The notes below the pieces were generated by a model. The model had not been told where the DNA came from. It did not search any database and saw nothing but the letters and a program-made list of their open reading frames with translations. Positions 1-8,770 of a stretch of DNA of 64,000 bases are shown here, piece by piece. The position numbers and the translations under genes were made by a program. Source of the stretch: Leisingera sp. ANG-M7 (GTDB lineage Bacteria > Pseudomonadota > Alphaproteobacteria > Rhodobacterales > Rhodobacteraceae); assembly GCF_000813965.1 (NCBI RefSeq), contig NZ_JWLI01000016.1, positions 1-64,000 on the forward strand, written 5' to 3'. Positions within the stretch are counted from its first letter, which is position 1. Each line of letters begins with the position of its first letter.

Positions 1-1
1 G

Positions 2-379
2 CCCCCTTGGCCGCGCCCGCCCCATTGCCTGCCCGCCGCCCGGCTGCAGGAGCCGCCGGAAAACGCCCGCATCACCGTCGCGGGCCTGGTGATCCTGCGC
101 CAGCGCCCCGGCACCGCCAAGGGGGTGATCTTCGTCACGCTCGAGGATGAGACCGGCGTGGTCAATGTGATCGTCTGGCGCAAAATCTACGAGGCCTTCC
201 GCCGCGCGGTGATCTCCGGGCGGATGCTGCGGGTCACCGGGCGGCTGCAGCGCGCCCATTCCGTCACCCATGTGATCGCCGAAGACGTGGAGGACATCTC
301 GCCGATGCTGGACCTCCTGCTGGCGGACCAGGGGCGCCAGGACGATCCGGCCTTTGCGCCGCCCCCCGAACTCGGCTAG
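2..379 (+). CDS. dnaE2: Error-prone DNA polymerase DnaE2 (ImuC), C-terminal end, partial
   Basis: The frame is open from the window edge, so the start and the polymerase core lie upstream. The 125 visible residues are the terminal OB-fold region of DnaE2: the stretch RITVAGLVILRQRPGTAKGV is followed by FVTLEDETGVVNVIVW and RLQRAHSVTHVIAEDVEDIS, all typical of the family's last domain. DnaE2 is the catalytic subunit of the SOS mutasome (ImuA-ImuB-DnaE2) and copies damaged DNA. The GTG at 89 is an internal valine, not a start. The tail after the OB fold is short and ends at TAG. By family habit imuA and imuB should lie just upstream, outside the window. Confidence 0.93.
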   Translation, partial: PPWPRPPHCLPAARLQEPPENARITVAGLVILRQRPGTAKGVIFVTLEDETGVVNVIVWRKIYEAFRRAVISGRMLRVTGRLQRAHSVTHVIAEDVEDISPMLDLLLADQGRQDDPAFAPPPELG

Positions 380-451
380 GCTGCCGCCAAAGCAACGGCG
401 CCCCGCCCCGCCAGCGGGACAGACAGAGGCGCCGGCAAGAGGCAACCGGGC

Positions 452-991
452 ATGATGCCATCCAACATGACTTTCGCAAGGCGCCTGGCGCCTGCCCTGC
501 TGCTGGCGGCCCTGGCGGCGCTGCCCGCCTGCGTTCAGCCGCAGCCCGGCAGCCCTGGCAGCGAAATCTCCCGCACAGGCCGCTATGCGCCGCCCGGTGC
601 CGCCCCCGGCACCTGCTGGAGCAAGCACACCTCCCCCGCCGTCATTGAAACCGTGACCAGCCAGGTGCTGGCCGAACCGGCGCAGCTGGACGCAAGCGGC
701 CGGGTCCTCCGCCCCGCTACCTTCCGCACCGAGACCAGCCAGCAGATCGTGCGGCCGCGTCAGGAGCAGTGGATCGAAATCCCCTGCCCCGCAATGATGA
801 CCCCGGACTTCATCCGCACCGTGCAGCGGGCGCTGGCGGCGCGCGGCCTCTACCGCGGCCCGGTGCACGGCCAGATGGATGCCGCCACCCGCGCGGCAGT
901 GCAGCGCTACCAGGCGCCGCTGGGACTGGCCAGCGGCACCCTGACGCTGGCCTCCGCCCGCAGGCTGGGGCTGATCGCCGTCGCCGGCTGA
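452..991 (+). CDS. Lipoprotein with C-terminal peptidoglycan-binding domain
   Basis: The 179-residue protein starts at ATG 452, nine bases after AAGAGG; ATG 455 and 467 are alternatives. Residues 10-26 are a hydrophobic signal ending in a lipobox (ALPAC, Cys27), so it should be lipid-anchored in the envelope. A low-complexity Pro/Ala stretch follows, then about residues 118-175 form a peptidoglycan_binding_1-type repeat (TVQRALAARGLYRGPVHGQM, then AATRAAVQRYQ). The likely role is tethering to cell wall; no enzymatic domain is visible. It stands between dnaE2 and a Crp-type gene with no obvious functional link to either. Confidence 0.8.
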   Translation: MMPSNMTFARRLAPALLLAALAALPACVQPQPGSPGSEISRTGRYAPPGAAPGTCWSKHTSPAVIETVTSQVLAEPAQLDASGRVLRPATFRTETSQQIVRPRQEQWIEIPCPAMMTPDFIRTVQRALAARGLYRGPVHGQMDAATRAAVQRYQAPLGLASGTLTLASARRLGLIAVAG

Positions 992-1080
992 ACCGCCCGG
1001 TTCAGCTGCCCGGTTCCCAGCCGCCCAACCCTCTGCTAAGGTCAGGGCACCGGGCCACAGACATCAATGAGACAAACACC

Positions 1081-1749
1081 ATGCTGACCACCCGCCTGCC
1101 GGACACCGGCTTTCTCTCCGGTGCCTCCGGCCCGCTGCGCCGGATGCTGGAGAGCCAGGCCACCGAAGTGCGCCTGCGCCAGGGCGAGGTGCTGTTCGAG
1201 CAGGGCGATGCGGGCGATGCGCTTTATGCGATTGCCGAAGGCGCGCTGGAGTTTTCGGTGCTCTCCGCCTCAGGCCGCAAACTGTCGCTCGACATGATGC
1301 GCCCCGGCGCGGTGTTCGGCGAGATTACCCTGTTCGATCCCGGCGAGCGCACCGCCACCGCCATCGCCGCCGAACCCAGCCGGGTCCTGCGCCTGCGCAG
1401 CGGCGACGTGCTGGCGCAGATCCGCCAGCACCCCGACCTCGCCGCCGACCTGCTGCGGCTGGCCGGCCAGCGGATGCGCTGGATGAACACCCAATTGAAC
1501 GAGCAGGTGTTCCTGCCGATGCCGGTGCGGCTGGCGCGCAAGCTCTTGTATCTCGCGCCCGAGGCCGGCGATGGCCGCGTGGCCCTGTCGCAGGCGGAAC
1601 TGGCGGAATTTGTCGGCGCCACCCGCGAGGCAGTGTCCAAGACGCTCGCCGCCTGGAAACGCAGCGGCCTCGTCGGCATCAGCCGCGGCGGCGTGCAGAT
1701 CCTCGACCGCGGCGAACTGGCGGTGCTGGCGGAACCAGATTCAATCTGA
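1081..1749 (+). CDS. Crp/Fnr-family transcriptional regulator
   Basis: The 222-residue protein starts at ATG 1081; the open frame runs further 5' but overlaps the preceding gene and is not coding. Residues 15-125 are a cyclic-nucleotide-binding beta barrel, and FGEITLF followed by ERTATAIA matches the phosphate-binding cassette of cAMP-type members (the Glu and Arg are present). Residues 150-215 hold a Crp-type winged helix with recognition segment AELAEFVGATREAVSKTLAA. There are no N-terminal Fnr-type cysteines, so an oxygen-sensing Fe-S role is unlikely. Targets cannot be read from the window. Confidence 0.88.
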   Translation: MLTTRLPDTGFLSGASGPLRRMLESQATEVRLRQGEVLFEQGDAGDALYAIAEGALEFSVLSASGRKLSLDMMRPGAVFGEITLFDPGERTATAIAAEPSRVLRLRSGDVLAQIRQHPDLAADLLRLAGQRMRWMNTQLNEQVFLPMPVRLARKLLYLAPEAGDGRVALSQAELAEFVGATREAVSKTLAAWKRSGLVGISRGGVQILDRGELAVLAEPDSI

Positions 1750-1896
1750 CCCGACCGCCGCCGCCGAAAAACCTGCTGTTTTCCGCACCAAATTCCGCCC
1801 TCTGTAATCCCGGTCACAGAACCCGGCCCTGCACTGCGCCATAAAGGCTTCATAGACGGCCGTTATCCGTTCCATCCCAATGGCCGCCTGTCCAAC

Positions 1897-1928
1897 AAGA
1901 GCCATGTGCCCGCCAGCACATGGCTCTT
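1897..1928 (+). terminator. 13-bp perfect hairpin, possible terminator
   Basis: AAGAGCCATGTGC (1897-1909) and GCACATGGCTCTT (1916-1928) pair perfectly around a 6-nt loop and are followed by CCCCCTTTTG. It lies about 150 bp past the Crp-type gene, so read-through before stopping is possible. The T run is short, so termination is only likely. Confidence 0.45.
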
Positions 1929-2058
1929 CCCCCTTTTGCGCATCAGTAGTGCTGCCCGGCCCGTTTTGCGCGTCGGGACACAGTTGCCCGCTGCCATCTC
2001 TCTTGTTCAAGAAATATTCACTTAGCCATTGCCAGACGCCGCCGCTACGGTGCCGCGC

Positions 2059-2208
2059 ATGGCTTACGACTACGACAAACTCTACCGTGAAACACCGGAC
2101 GCGCTCGGGGCACCCACCCCCGCATTCACTGCCTTTTTTGAGGGTCTGGGCGCGCAAAGTCTGCACATGCCGGCCGCGCCGCAGCCGCGAAAGCTGCTAA
2201 TCCGCTGA
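2059..2208 (+). pseudogene. Decayed fragment of a TehB-like SAM methyltransferase (N-terminus only)
   Basis: The ATG at 2059 opens a 49-codon frame beginning MAYDYDKLYRETPDALGAPT, followed by FTAFFEGLG. That start is characteristic of roseobacter tellurite-resistance-like class I methyltransferases of about 200 residues. The expected SAM-binding segment (VLDVGCGQGRDA-type) is missing: the frame runs into unrelated residues and stops at TGA 2206. A 7-bp inverted repeat begins immediately after the stop. This looks like a deletion that kept only about the first 30 codons. A genuine short peptide is possible but less likely. Confidence 0.5.
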
Positions 2209-2365
2209 CTGCCGCATTTTTGTCGCGGCAGCTGGAGACAGATCCCGGATGAAAAGCGCAATCTGGAAAGTTTCCGTCAAATGTTGCCGGAAGCCCTGGC
2301 AGTTGGCGCACCGGAAAAACAGCCGCGGCCTCCTTTTCATGCCACTGGCCTGCCCCCGAGCCAAC

Positions 2366-2393
2366 GAAAAAGGCCGGGCTTTTGCCCGGCCTT
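2366..2393 (-). terminator. Rho-independent terminator of the deg gene
   Basis: Read on the minus strand, AAGGCCGGGC pairs with GCCCGGCCTT around a 4-nt loop and is followed by a run of T. It sits 49 bp after the deg stop codon. Confidence 0.85.
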
Positions 2394-2441
2394 CCCTGAT
2401 GTTTCAGCGGTCACTGTTGTTTCAACGGTCCCTGCCCCGGA

Positions 2442-3929
2442 TCACTCCGACAGGTTCAGCGCCACAAAGCGCGGCTCGCCGCCGCGGCGCACCAGCAGCA
2501 GAAGCGACTTGCGGCCGGCCTCCTTGGCCTCGCTGACACGCGCTTCCAGATCGCTGATCGACGCAACCTTCTGCTGGCCCGCTTCGGTGATCACGTCACC
2601 CGCACGCAGCCCCTTCTCCCAGGCTTCCGAAGTCTCATCCACCGACAGAACCGCCAGGCCCTCGACATCCTCAGCCACGTTCAGCTCAGCGCGCATCTGG
2701 TCGGTCAGCACGCCTACCGACAGGCCCAGCAGCTCCTTCTCGCTGCTGCCCGGCGCATCGCCGCTGCCGCTCTCGCTGGAGGGACCACGCTCGGCGTCTT
2801 CACGGCGGCCCAGGGTGATCCGCAGCGTCTCGGTCTTACCTTCGCGGTAAACCACCACACGCACGGTCTTGCCGACCTCGGCATTGCCGACCTGGCGCAC
2901 CAGTCCGCGGGTGTCCTTCACATCGGCGCCGTCAAAGCTGACGATCACGTCACCGGCCAGCACGCCGCCTTCCTTGGCAGGCCCCTCCGGTACGTCAGTC
3001 ACCAGCGCGCCGCGGGCTTTCTCCAGCCCCATCGCCTCCGCCAGATCCGAATCCACGTCCTGAATCTTCACACCCAGCCAGCCGCGGCGGGTCTCGCCGA
3101 ATTCCTTCAGCTGCGCGACCACCTTGACCACCACGTTCGAGGCCATCGAGAAACCGATGCCGATGGAGCCGCCGTTGGGCGACAGGATCGCAGTGTTCAC
3201 GCCAACCACATCGCCGTCCATGTTGAACAGCGGCCCGCCGGAATTGCCCCGGTTGATCGCCGCGTCGGTCTGGATGTAGTCGTCATAAGAGCCCGAAAGC
3301 TCGCGGTTGCGGGCCGACACGATGCCTGCTGAAACAGAGAAGCCCTGTCCCAGCGGGTTGCCCATCGCCACCACCCAGTCGCCAACGCGGGCGGTATCGC
3401 TGTCGCCGAACTTGACGTATTTCAGCGCCGCCGGCGCCTCGACCTTCAACAGCGCAATATCGGTGTTGGGGTCGGTGCCGATCACCTTGGCGGGCAGCAG
3501 TTCCTTGGGCTGTCCCTCACCCGGGAAAAACTCGATCTCAATCTCGTCTGCGCCGTCGATCACGTGGTTGTTGGTGACGATATAACCGTCCTCGGAAATC
3601 ACGAAGCCCGACCCCAGCGCCGACGACCGGCGCGGCCGGTTGCCATTGCCGTTGCGGTCCTGGAATTCACGGAAAAAATCCTCAAACGGCGAGCCCTCCG
3701 GCACGATGCCCTGCGGCCCGGTGCGCCCCTCCACGACGGTGCTGGTGGTAATGTTGACGACCGCCGGGCTGACCTTGTCGGCCAGCGGGGCCAGGCTTTC
3801 AGGCCGGGCCATTGCGGATACCGCCTGCATCAGCAGGACCGCCGCGGCCAGCACCGCAAGCCAGGCCAGCCGGATCATCGCGCCGCTGCTGCCTGCCCGG
3901 CCGGAAATTGCAATTGCCTGTGGCTGCAC
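2442..3929 (-). CDS. degQ: Do/DegQ-type periplasmic serine endoprotease
   Basis: This envelope quality-control protease has an S1C catalytic domain and two PDZ domains. I place the start at GTG 3929 because AAGGAG lies seven bases upstream; ATG 3947 and further upstream starts lack as good a site. From that start (495 residues) a hydrophobic signal spans about 18-41, the catalytic triad is His122 (TNNHVIDGAD), Asp157 (NTDIALLKVE) and Ser230 (NRGNSGGPLF), PDZ1 covers about 285-375 and PDZ2 about 405-490. DegP and DegQ cannot be told apart from sequence alone. In relatives it commonly adjoins hflK-hflC-DUF2065; here a chemoreceptor lies between. Confidence 0.92.
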   Translation of the reverse strand: MQPQAIAISGRAGSSGAMIRLAWLAVLAAAVLLMQAVSAMARPESLAPLADKVSPAVVNITTSTVVEGRTGPQGIVPEGSPFEDFFREFQDRNGNGNRPRRSSALGSGFVISEDGYIVTNNHVIDGADEIEIEFFPGEGQPKELLPAKVIGTDPNTDIALLKVEAPAALKYVKFGDSDTARVGDWVVAMGNPLGQGFSVSAGIVSARNRELSGSYDDYIQTDAAINRGNSGGPLFNMDGDVVGVNTAILSPNGGSIGIGFSMASNVVVKVVAQLKEFGETRRGWLGVKIQDVDSDLAEAMGLEKARGALVTDVPEGPAKEGGVLAGDVIVSFDGADVKDTRGLVRQVGNAEVGKTVRVVVYREGKTETLRITLGRREDAERGPSSESGSGDAPGSSEKELLGLSVGVLTDQMRAELNVAEDVEGLAVLSVDETSEAWEKGLRAGDVITEAGQQKVASISDLEARVSEAKEAGRKSLLLLVRRGGEPRFVALNLSE

Positions 3930-4216
3930 GGATCTACTCCTTGTCATTTTCAATTCTTGGCCTCCGTCCCGGACCGGCGCAAACGCCGTCATCACCGGGC
4001 AGAGTCTTATGGTCCCAATGTAGGAACTTCCGCCCGGCACGCAACCAATGATGCACGCTTTCAAGCCAGCGTGAAGACCCGCGGCCCCGCCGCCGGGGCC
4101 GGATCAGCGCTGCGCACGCCTTTGAACCGGACACCGCCCGGGTTTGCACCGTTTCTTAGGAATACGGCCCTACGGATGGACCTCCACTCTCTCACAATAC
4201 CGGAGCCTTCAAATTG

Positions 4217-6376
4217 ATGAAGACCTCTATCAAGACAGCACTTCTCTCTATCGTCGTGCTGGCCGCCGCAGTCATGTTTGCCCAGATCGGCATTGCCCGC
4301 TACACAGATGCTGTCCGAAGCAGCACATTATCAGAAATGGACAGGATCGAATCCCTCGCCGCGACGCTGGACGATCTGGAAATCGATTTCCTGTCAGCCC
4401 GGCGGGCGGAGAAAGACTTTCTGCTGCGGCGCAACGAAAAGAGCGCCGAACGCCACGCCGAAGTGATGGCAGCCCTGACCGCAGCCCTGAAGTCCGCCCG
4501 CACCCAAAGCGCCGCAATCCAGGGCTTCGCCGGCCATGAAAAGGAGTTTGCTGCTCTCGAAACTTCAATTGACGCCTATGGCGGCGGCTTCCTGCAGCTT
4601 GCGGACAGCCACCGCCGGCTGGGACTGGATGAGAAATCCGGCCTGCAGGGCAGCCTCCGCAGCGCAGTCCACGAAGTCGAAACCAGGCTCAAGGACCTCA
4701 ACCGTCCGGAAATGCAGGTCAAAATGCTGATGATGCGCCGCCACGAGAAGGACTTCATGCTGCGCGGCACAGACAAGTATCTCGGCCGCCTGGATGCCCG
4801 TGTTGCGGAATTCCTCGAGTTTCCCAGTAGTTACTATGCCGATCCGGCGCAACGCACCGAAGTCGAAGCCCTCCTGAAAACGTACCAGAACGCCTTCCAG
4901 TCCTTCGCCAGTGAATCAATGGCCGAAAAGCAGCTGCGCAAGGAGCTTTCCGCCAGGTTCGCTGACGCGGAGCCTGTCCTTATGTCCCTCCGCGATCAGT
5001 CCCGCATGCTGCTGGCAGAGGTCCACGTCCAGGCAAAGCTGGTGGAACAGTCGTCCCGGAAGACGGCGCTTGCGGCCGGCCTCGGCGGCCTCGCCCTGTT
5101 CATCCTGATCAGCCTGAAGCTCGCCCTTGGCATTTCCCGGCCTCTGACCCGGGCCAGCAGCGTTCTGCAAGGTCTGATGGCAGGGGATTACTCCAAAGAT
5201 CTGCCTGCCTCCCGCATTACAGAAGTCGCTTCCATCGCCAGCGCTCTGGACGTGTTCCGCAATGACCTCAGGCAGAAGGACCAACTGATGGGCGAGGTAT
5301 CCGAGGTGATTGCAGCCTGCGGTGCCGGCGACTTCTCCAAACGGATCAGCACCGGCGGCAGCGACAGCGGCTTTGCCGTCCTGGCCCGCGGCGTGAACCA
5401 GATTGGCGAGGCTGCGGAACGCGGTGTCGGCGATGTGATGCAAGCGCTGAGCGCCCTGTCCCAGGGGAACCTGACCCACCGGATGCCAAGCGGCCATCAG
5501 GGCGTGTTCAAGGAGATCTCTGATACAATCGACTCACTCAATGCGAATCTCAGCGAAATGGTCGGCCAATTAACCAACAGCAGCCGCACTCTGCTCAGCA
5601 CCTCCGATGAAATCGCCGGCGCCGCAGAGGACGCCTCCCGCCGGGGCGAACACTCCGCCGCGTCGCTGGAGGAAACCGCAGGCTCCCTACAGACCTTGAA
5701 CGAAGCGGTGCAAAGCACGGCGGAAAACGCCCGGCAAGCCAACAGCTACGTGAGCGACGCACAGCAGCAGGCGCTGTCGGCACATGAGCTGGCCAGCGAG
5801 TCGATCCGCGCAATCCGCCGGGTTGCGGACTCGTCGCAGGCCATTGCCAGGATCACCGACCTGATCGACGACATCGCCTTCCAGACCAATCTTCTGGCCC
5901 TGAACGCCGGGGTTGAAGCCGCCCGCGCAGGCGAAGCCGGGCGCGGTTTTGCCGTGGTCGCCTCGGAGGTCCGCAACCTCGCCCAGCGGTCCGCAGGTGC
6001 GGCCGGGGAAATCAACGAGCTGATCAGGAACAGCGGCCGCGAAGTCGACACCGGTGTCGGCTTGGTGGAACAGACCGGCGACGCCCTGGCGGTTATCCAG
6101 AAGGTTGTCGATCAGATCGTCGGCAAAGTGCGGGAAATCTCCGATGCCGCGTCCGATCAGGCCGGCAGCCTGACTGAGGTGAACACGGCAATCACGGCCC
6201 TGGACCGGAACGCGCAGCAGAACGCCGCGATGCTGGAAGAAACCGCCGCCGCAAGCCAGCTGCTGCGCCGCGAGGCAGGCAGCCTGGTGCAGGCCGTCGG
6301 CGGCTTCACGGTTGAGTCCGCCGGCAGCTGGCTGGCGCTGGACGGCAGCGAAACCGGGCTGGCTTCGGCAGCCTGA
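4217..6376 (+). CDS. Methyl-accepting chemotaxis protein with helical bimodular (HBM-type) sensor
   Basis: The 719-residue chemoreceptor starts at ATG 4217 (the preceding in-frame TTG is not needed), with GGAG 11 bases upstream. TM1 is about residues 8-27 and TM2 about 285-307, bracketing an all-helical periplasmic domain that contains two EKDF-type motifs ([11 protein letters not shown] and [11 protein letters not shown]), the signature of HBM sensors. A HAMP region follows TM2, then the signalling hairpin with the near-invariant tip [20 protein letters not shown]. The protein ends without an NWETF-type CheR/CheB tether. No che genes are nearby, so it must feed a distant chemotaxis complex. 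The ligand is unknown. Confidence 0.9.
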   Translation: MKTSIKTALLSIVVLAAAVMFAQIGIARYTDAVRSSTLSEMDRIESLAATLDDLEIDFLSARRAEKDFLLRRNEKSAERHAEVMAALTAALKSARTQSAAIQGFAGHEKEFAALETSIDAYGGGFLQLADSHRRLGLDEKSGLQGSLRSAVHEVETRLKDLNRPEMQVKMLMMRRHEKDFMLRGTDKYLGRLDARVAEFLEFPSSYYADPAQRTEVEALLKTYQNAFQSFASESMAEKQLRKELSARFADAEPVLMSLRDQSRMLLAEVHVQAKLVEQSSRKTALAAGLGGLALFILISLKLALGISRPLTRASSVLQGLMAGDYSKDLPASRITEVASIASALDVFRNDLRQKDQLMGEVSEVIAACGAGDFSKRISTGGSDSGFAVLARGVNQIGEAAERGVGDVMQALSALSQGNLTHRMPSGHQGVFKEISDTIDSLNANLSEMVGQLTNSSRTLLSTSDEIAGAAEDASRRGEHSAASLEETAGSLQTLNEAVQSTAENARQANSYVSDAQQQALSAHELASESIRAIRRVADSSQAIARITDLIDDIAFQTNLLALNAGVEAARAGEAGRGFAVVASEVRNLAQRSAGAAGEINELIRNSGREVDTGVGLVEQTGDALAVIQKVVDQIVGKVREISDAASDQAGSLTEVNTAITALDRNAQQNAAMLEETAAASQLLRREAGSLVQAVGGFTVESAGSWLALDGSETGLASAA

Positions 6377-6396
6377 CCCGCCCGCCGGAACACAAT

Positions 6397-6435
6397 AAAA
6401 CAGCGCGGACTGCTGCCAGCCCGCGCTGTTTTGTT
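6397..6435. terminator. Bidirectional terminator between the chemoreceptor and DUF2065
   Basis: AAAACAGCGCGG (6397-6408) pairs with CCGCGCTGTTTT (6421-6432). The A and T flanks make it usable by the chemoreceptor gene on the plus strand and the hflKC operon on the minus strand. Confidence 0.8.
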
Positions 6436-6462
6436 TACCCGATGGCCGCTGGGATCGCGCCG

Positions 6463-6657
6463 TCAGATCCCCAGCCGGAACGCCAGCCAGACCAGGATGA
6501 GGCCCAGCACCAGCGCCGCCAGCCCCGCATTGCGGCGCTGCTCCTCCGTCAGGGTGCGCAGCATTTCCAGGAGGCGTTCCACAAGCGAAGGGGCCAGTGC
6601 GTACACCAGCCCCTCTGCAATCAGTACCAGCCCGAGGGCCAACAGGACGAACCCCAT
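6463..6657 (-). CDS. DUF2065 (YjeT-like) small inner-membrane protein
   Basis: This 64-residue protein has two hydrophobic segments (about 2-20 and 44-61) separated by a charged helix containing RTLTEEQRRNAGL, the pattern of DUF2065. Its ATG shares one base with the hflC stop codon (TAATG), so it is translationally coupled as the third gene of the hflK-hflC operon. The function is unknown; the constant linkage to HflKC suggests a role in the same membrane-protease regulatory complex, which is inference. Confidence 0.85.
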   Translation of the reverse strand: MGFVLLALGLVLIAEGLVYALAPSLVERLLEMLRTLTEEQRRNAGLAALVLGLILVWLAFRLGI

Positions 6658-7538
6658 TACTGGCGCGCCGTCTGCCCGTCCGAGGACTTCAGGTAGTTGA
6701 AGAACTCGTTGTCCGGCGACAGCACCAGCGAAGAATTGCCCGCCAGCAGCGAATTCGCATAGGCATTGAGCGAGCGGTAGAACTCAAAGAACTCCGCGTC
6801 GCGGCCATAGGCCGATGCAAAGATCGCGTTGCGCTCGGCGTCCGCTTCACCGCGGATCACCTCGGCTTCGCGTTCAGCTTCCGACACCAGTTCAACCTCG
6901 GTCCGGTCGGCCTGCGCGCGCACGCGCTGCGCCGCCTCTTCACCGCGGGCAATCTCGTCCGCCGCTTCCCGTTCTCGCTCAGCGCGCATCCGGGCAAAGG
7001 TGGCTTCCAGGTTGGCCTGCGGCAGGTCGGTGCGCTTCAGCCGCACGTCGATCACCTCAAGACCCAGCTGGCGCGCTTGGGTGATGGCGCCATTGCGGAT
7101 CCGCAGCATCAGCGCGAAACGGTCCGAGGACAGGATGTCGTTGGAGCTGACGGAACCCAGCACCTCACGGGTCTGCGCCCGCATGATCTTGTCCAGCCGC
7201 AGCTCGGCACCGCCGATGCCGCCGCCGCCAACCGCCTGGCGGAAGGTTTCCACATTGGCGATCCGGTAGCGCGCAAAGGCGTCGACGATCAGACGGCGGT
7301 CATCCAGCGGGGTGACCTCCAGCGGGCCGACTTCAAGGCTCAGGATGCGGTCGTCATAGCTGACCACATTGTCGATGACCGGCAGCTTGAACGCCAGGCC
7401 TGGGGTCTCCTTGACATCGACCACCCGGCCAAAGCGCAGCACCAGTGCCTTTTCACGCTCGTCCACGATGAAAATCGAGGACAGCAAAGCAATGCCCAGA
7501 ACCACCAGGACGGGCAGAAGAAGAGTAGATTTCCGCAT
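6657..7538 (-). CDS. hflC: HflC, membrane protease FtsH modulator
   Basis: This 293-residue SPFH/band-7 protein has a single N-terminal membrane anchor (about 5-24) and then FIVDEREKALVLRFGRV, the start of the band-7 fold. A long Ala/Glu-rich coiled coil covers about 185-245 (AEREREAADEIARGEEAAQR). With HflK it forms a cage around FtsH and modulates degradation of membrane proteins. The start ATG overlaps the hflK stop by one base and has GGAGGG 7 to 12 bases upstream, so the two are coupled. Confidence 0.96.
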   Translation of the reverse strand: MRKSTLLLPVLVVLGIALLSSIFIVDEREKALVLRFGRVVDVKETPGLAFKLPVIDNVVSYDDRILSLEVGPLEVTPLDDRRLIVDAFARYRIANVETFRQAVGGGGIGGAELRLDKIMRAQTREVLGSVSSNDILSSDRFALMLRIRNGAITQARQLGLEVIDVRLKRTDLPQANLEATFARMRAEREREAADEIARGEEAAQRVRAQADRTEVELVSEAEREAEVIRGEADAERNAIFASAYGRDAEFFEFYRSLNAYANSLLAGNSSLVLSPDNEFFNYLKSSDGQTARQ

Positions 7539-8689
7539 CAGTTGCCCTCCTGCGATTTGCGCAGCTCATTCAGCGGCAGATAGGGCACGACGCCCTGGCC
7601 TTCGCCGCCCGCGTTGTCATCCAGGATGATCTTGTCGACCCGGCCCAGAACCTCTTCCATGGTTTCCAGGTACAGGCGCTTGCGAGTCACTTCCGGCGCT
7701 TTCTGGTATTCTTCCAGAACCGCGGTAAAGCGGCTCGCCTCACCCTGCGCCTCGTTCACAACCTGCGCACGGTAGGCCTCGGCCTCTTCCAGCGTCTGTG
7801 CGGCCTGGCCGCGGGCGCCAGCCAGCTTGCGGTTAGCATAGGCATCGGCCTGCTTTTCAAGCCGGTCGCGTTCCTGGCCGGCGGACTGCACTTCGCGGAA
7901 GGCGTCCTTCACCGGCTCTGGCGGGTCGGCGCCGTCAAAGTTCACACGCACGATGTTCACGCCGCTGTCATAGCTGTCCAGCGTCGATTGGATCAGCTCT
8001 TCCAGACGGGCGGTGATCGCACCACGGTCACGGTTCAGGATCGGTGCCAGCTCGGACTGGGCGATAATCTCGCGCATCGCCGATTCCGACACCGCGTTGA
8101 TGGTCGAGCGCGGGTCGCGCAGGTTGAACAGGAACCGAGCGGGGTCAGAGATGTTCCAAACCACCTGGAAATCCACGTCGATGATGTTCTCGTCGCCGGT
8201 CAGCATCAGCCCCGCATCAGAGCCGCGCGCGCCGGAGCCGATGTTCTCGGTCTGCTCGACCCGCACAGGGATCACTTCCTTGGTGACCAGCGGCCAGGGC
8301 GCAAAGTTCAGGCCCGGCTGCCCGGTCGAGGAATATTCGCCCAGGAACAGTTCCACCGACTGCTCTTCCGGCTTGACGGTGTAGATGCTGGCAAAGCCCC
8401 ACAGCACCGCGCCGGCAATGACCGCCAGCCCCAGGGTGCCCTTGGTGAACAGCGGCGCACCGCCGCCTCCGCCGCCGCGTGTGCCACGGCCGCCGCCGGA
8501 CCCGCCGCGCCCGCCCATCAGGACACGCAGCTGCTCCTGGCCTTTCTTCACCAGCTCATCGATTTCCGGGATCTGGGGATCTTCCGGCTTACGGCCGCCG
8601 CCGTTGTTGCCGCCGTTGTTGCCCCGGTTGCCGCCTCCGCCGCCGGAGGAGCCACCGCCCCCCCATGGGCCACCGCTATTGCCCGCCAT
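7538..8689 (-). CDS. hflK: HflK, membrane protease FtsH modulator
   Basis: This 383-residue partner of HflC is first in the operon. Residues 1-90 are an extremely Gly/Asn-rich, probably unstructured cytoplasmic tail, followed by a membrane segment near 92-112 (LGLAVIAGAVLWGFASIY) and the band-7 domain starting YTVKPEEQSVELFLG. A coiled coil follows (ADAYANRKLAGARGQAAQTL). The C-terminus lies after a hydrophilic stretch ending LNELRKSQEGN. The glycine-rich tail is typical of HflK and distinguishes it from HflC. Confidence 0.96.
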   Translation of the reverse strand: MAGNSGGPWGGGGSSGGGGGNRGNNGGNNGGGRKPEDPQIPEIDELVKKGQEQLRVLMGGRGGSGGGRGTRGGGGGGAPLFTKGTLGLAVIAGAVLWGFASIYTVKPEEQSVELFLGEYSSTGQPGLNFAPWPLVTKEVIPVRVEQTENIGSGARGSDAGLMLTGDENIIDVDFQVVWNISDPARFLFNLRDPRSTINAVSESAMREIIAQSELAPILNRDRGAITARLEELIQSTLDSYDSGVNIVRVNFDGADPPEPVKDAFREVQSAGQERDRLEKQADAYANRKLAGARGQAAQTLEEAEAYRAQVVNEAQGEASRFTAVLEEYQKAPEVTRKRLYLETMEEVLGRVDKIILDDNAGGEGQGVVPYLPLNELRKSQEGN

Positions 8690-8770
8690 TTGTCTCCTAT
8701 CCGTTTGCTGCCGCCCGTCCCAACTTCAGAACGGGCAGCATGTGAGGTCTGTTGTTGCCGGTTTGCCCGC

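Larger units (their letters stand above)
1750..2441. other. 692-bp intergenic stretch with hairpins and a gene remnant
   Basis: No full-length gene is convincing on either strand. The stretch holds a 13-bp hairpin at 1897-1928, a methyltransferase-like N-terminal fragment at 2059-2208, a 7-bp inverted repeat right after it (CTGCCGC at 2209-2215 with GCGGCAG at 2225-2231), and the deg terminator at 2366-2393. Short open frames on the minus strand have no recognisable protein character. Confidence 0.6.

Noticed and set aside
3930-4064. Longer N-terminal start for the Deg protease at 4064
   Set aside because: The extra codons precede the signal peptide without conserved sequence, and the best ribosome-binding site (AAGGAG) matches GTG 3929.
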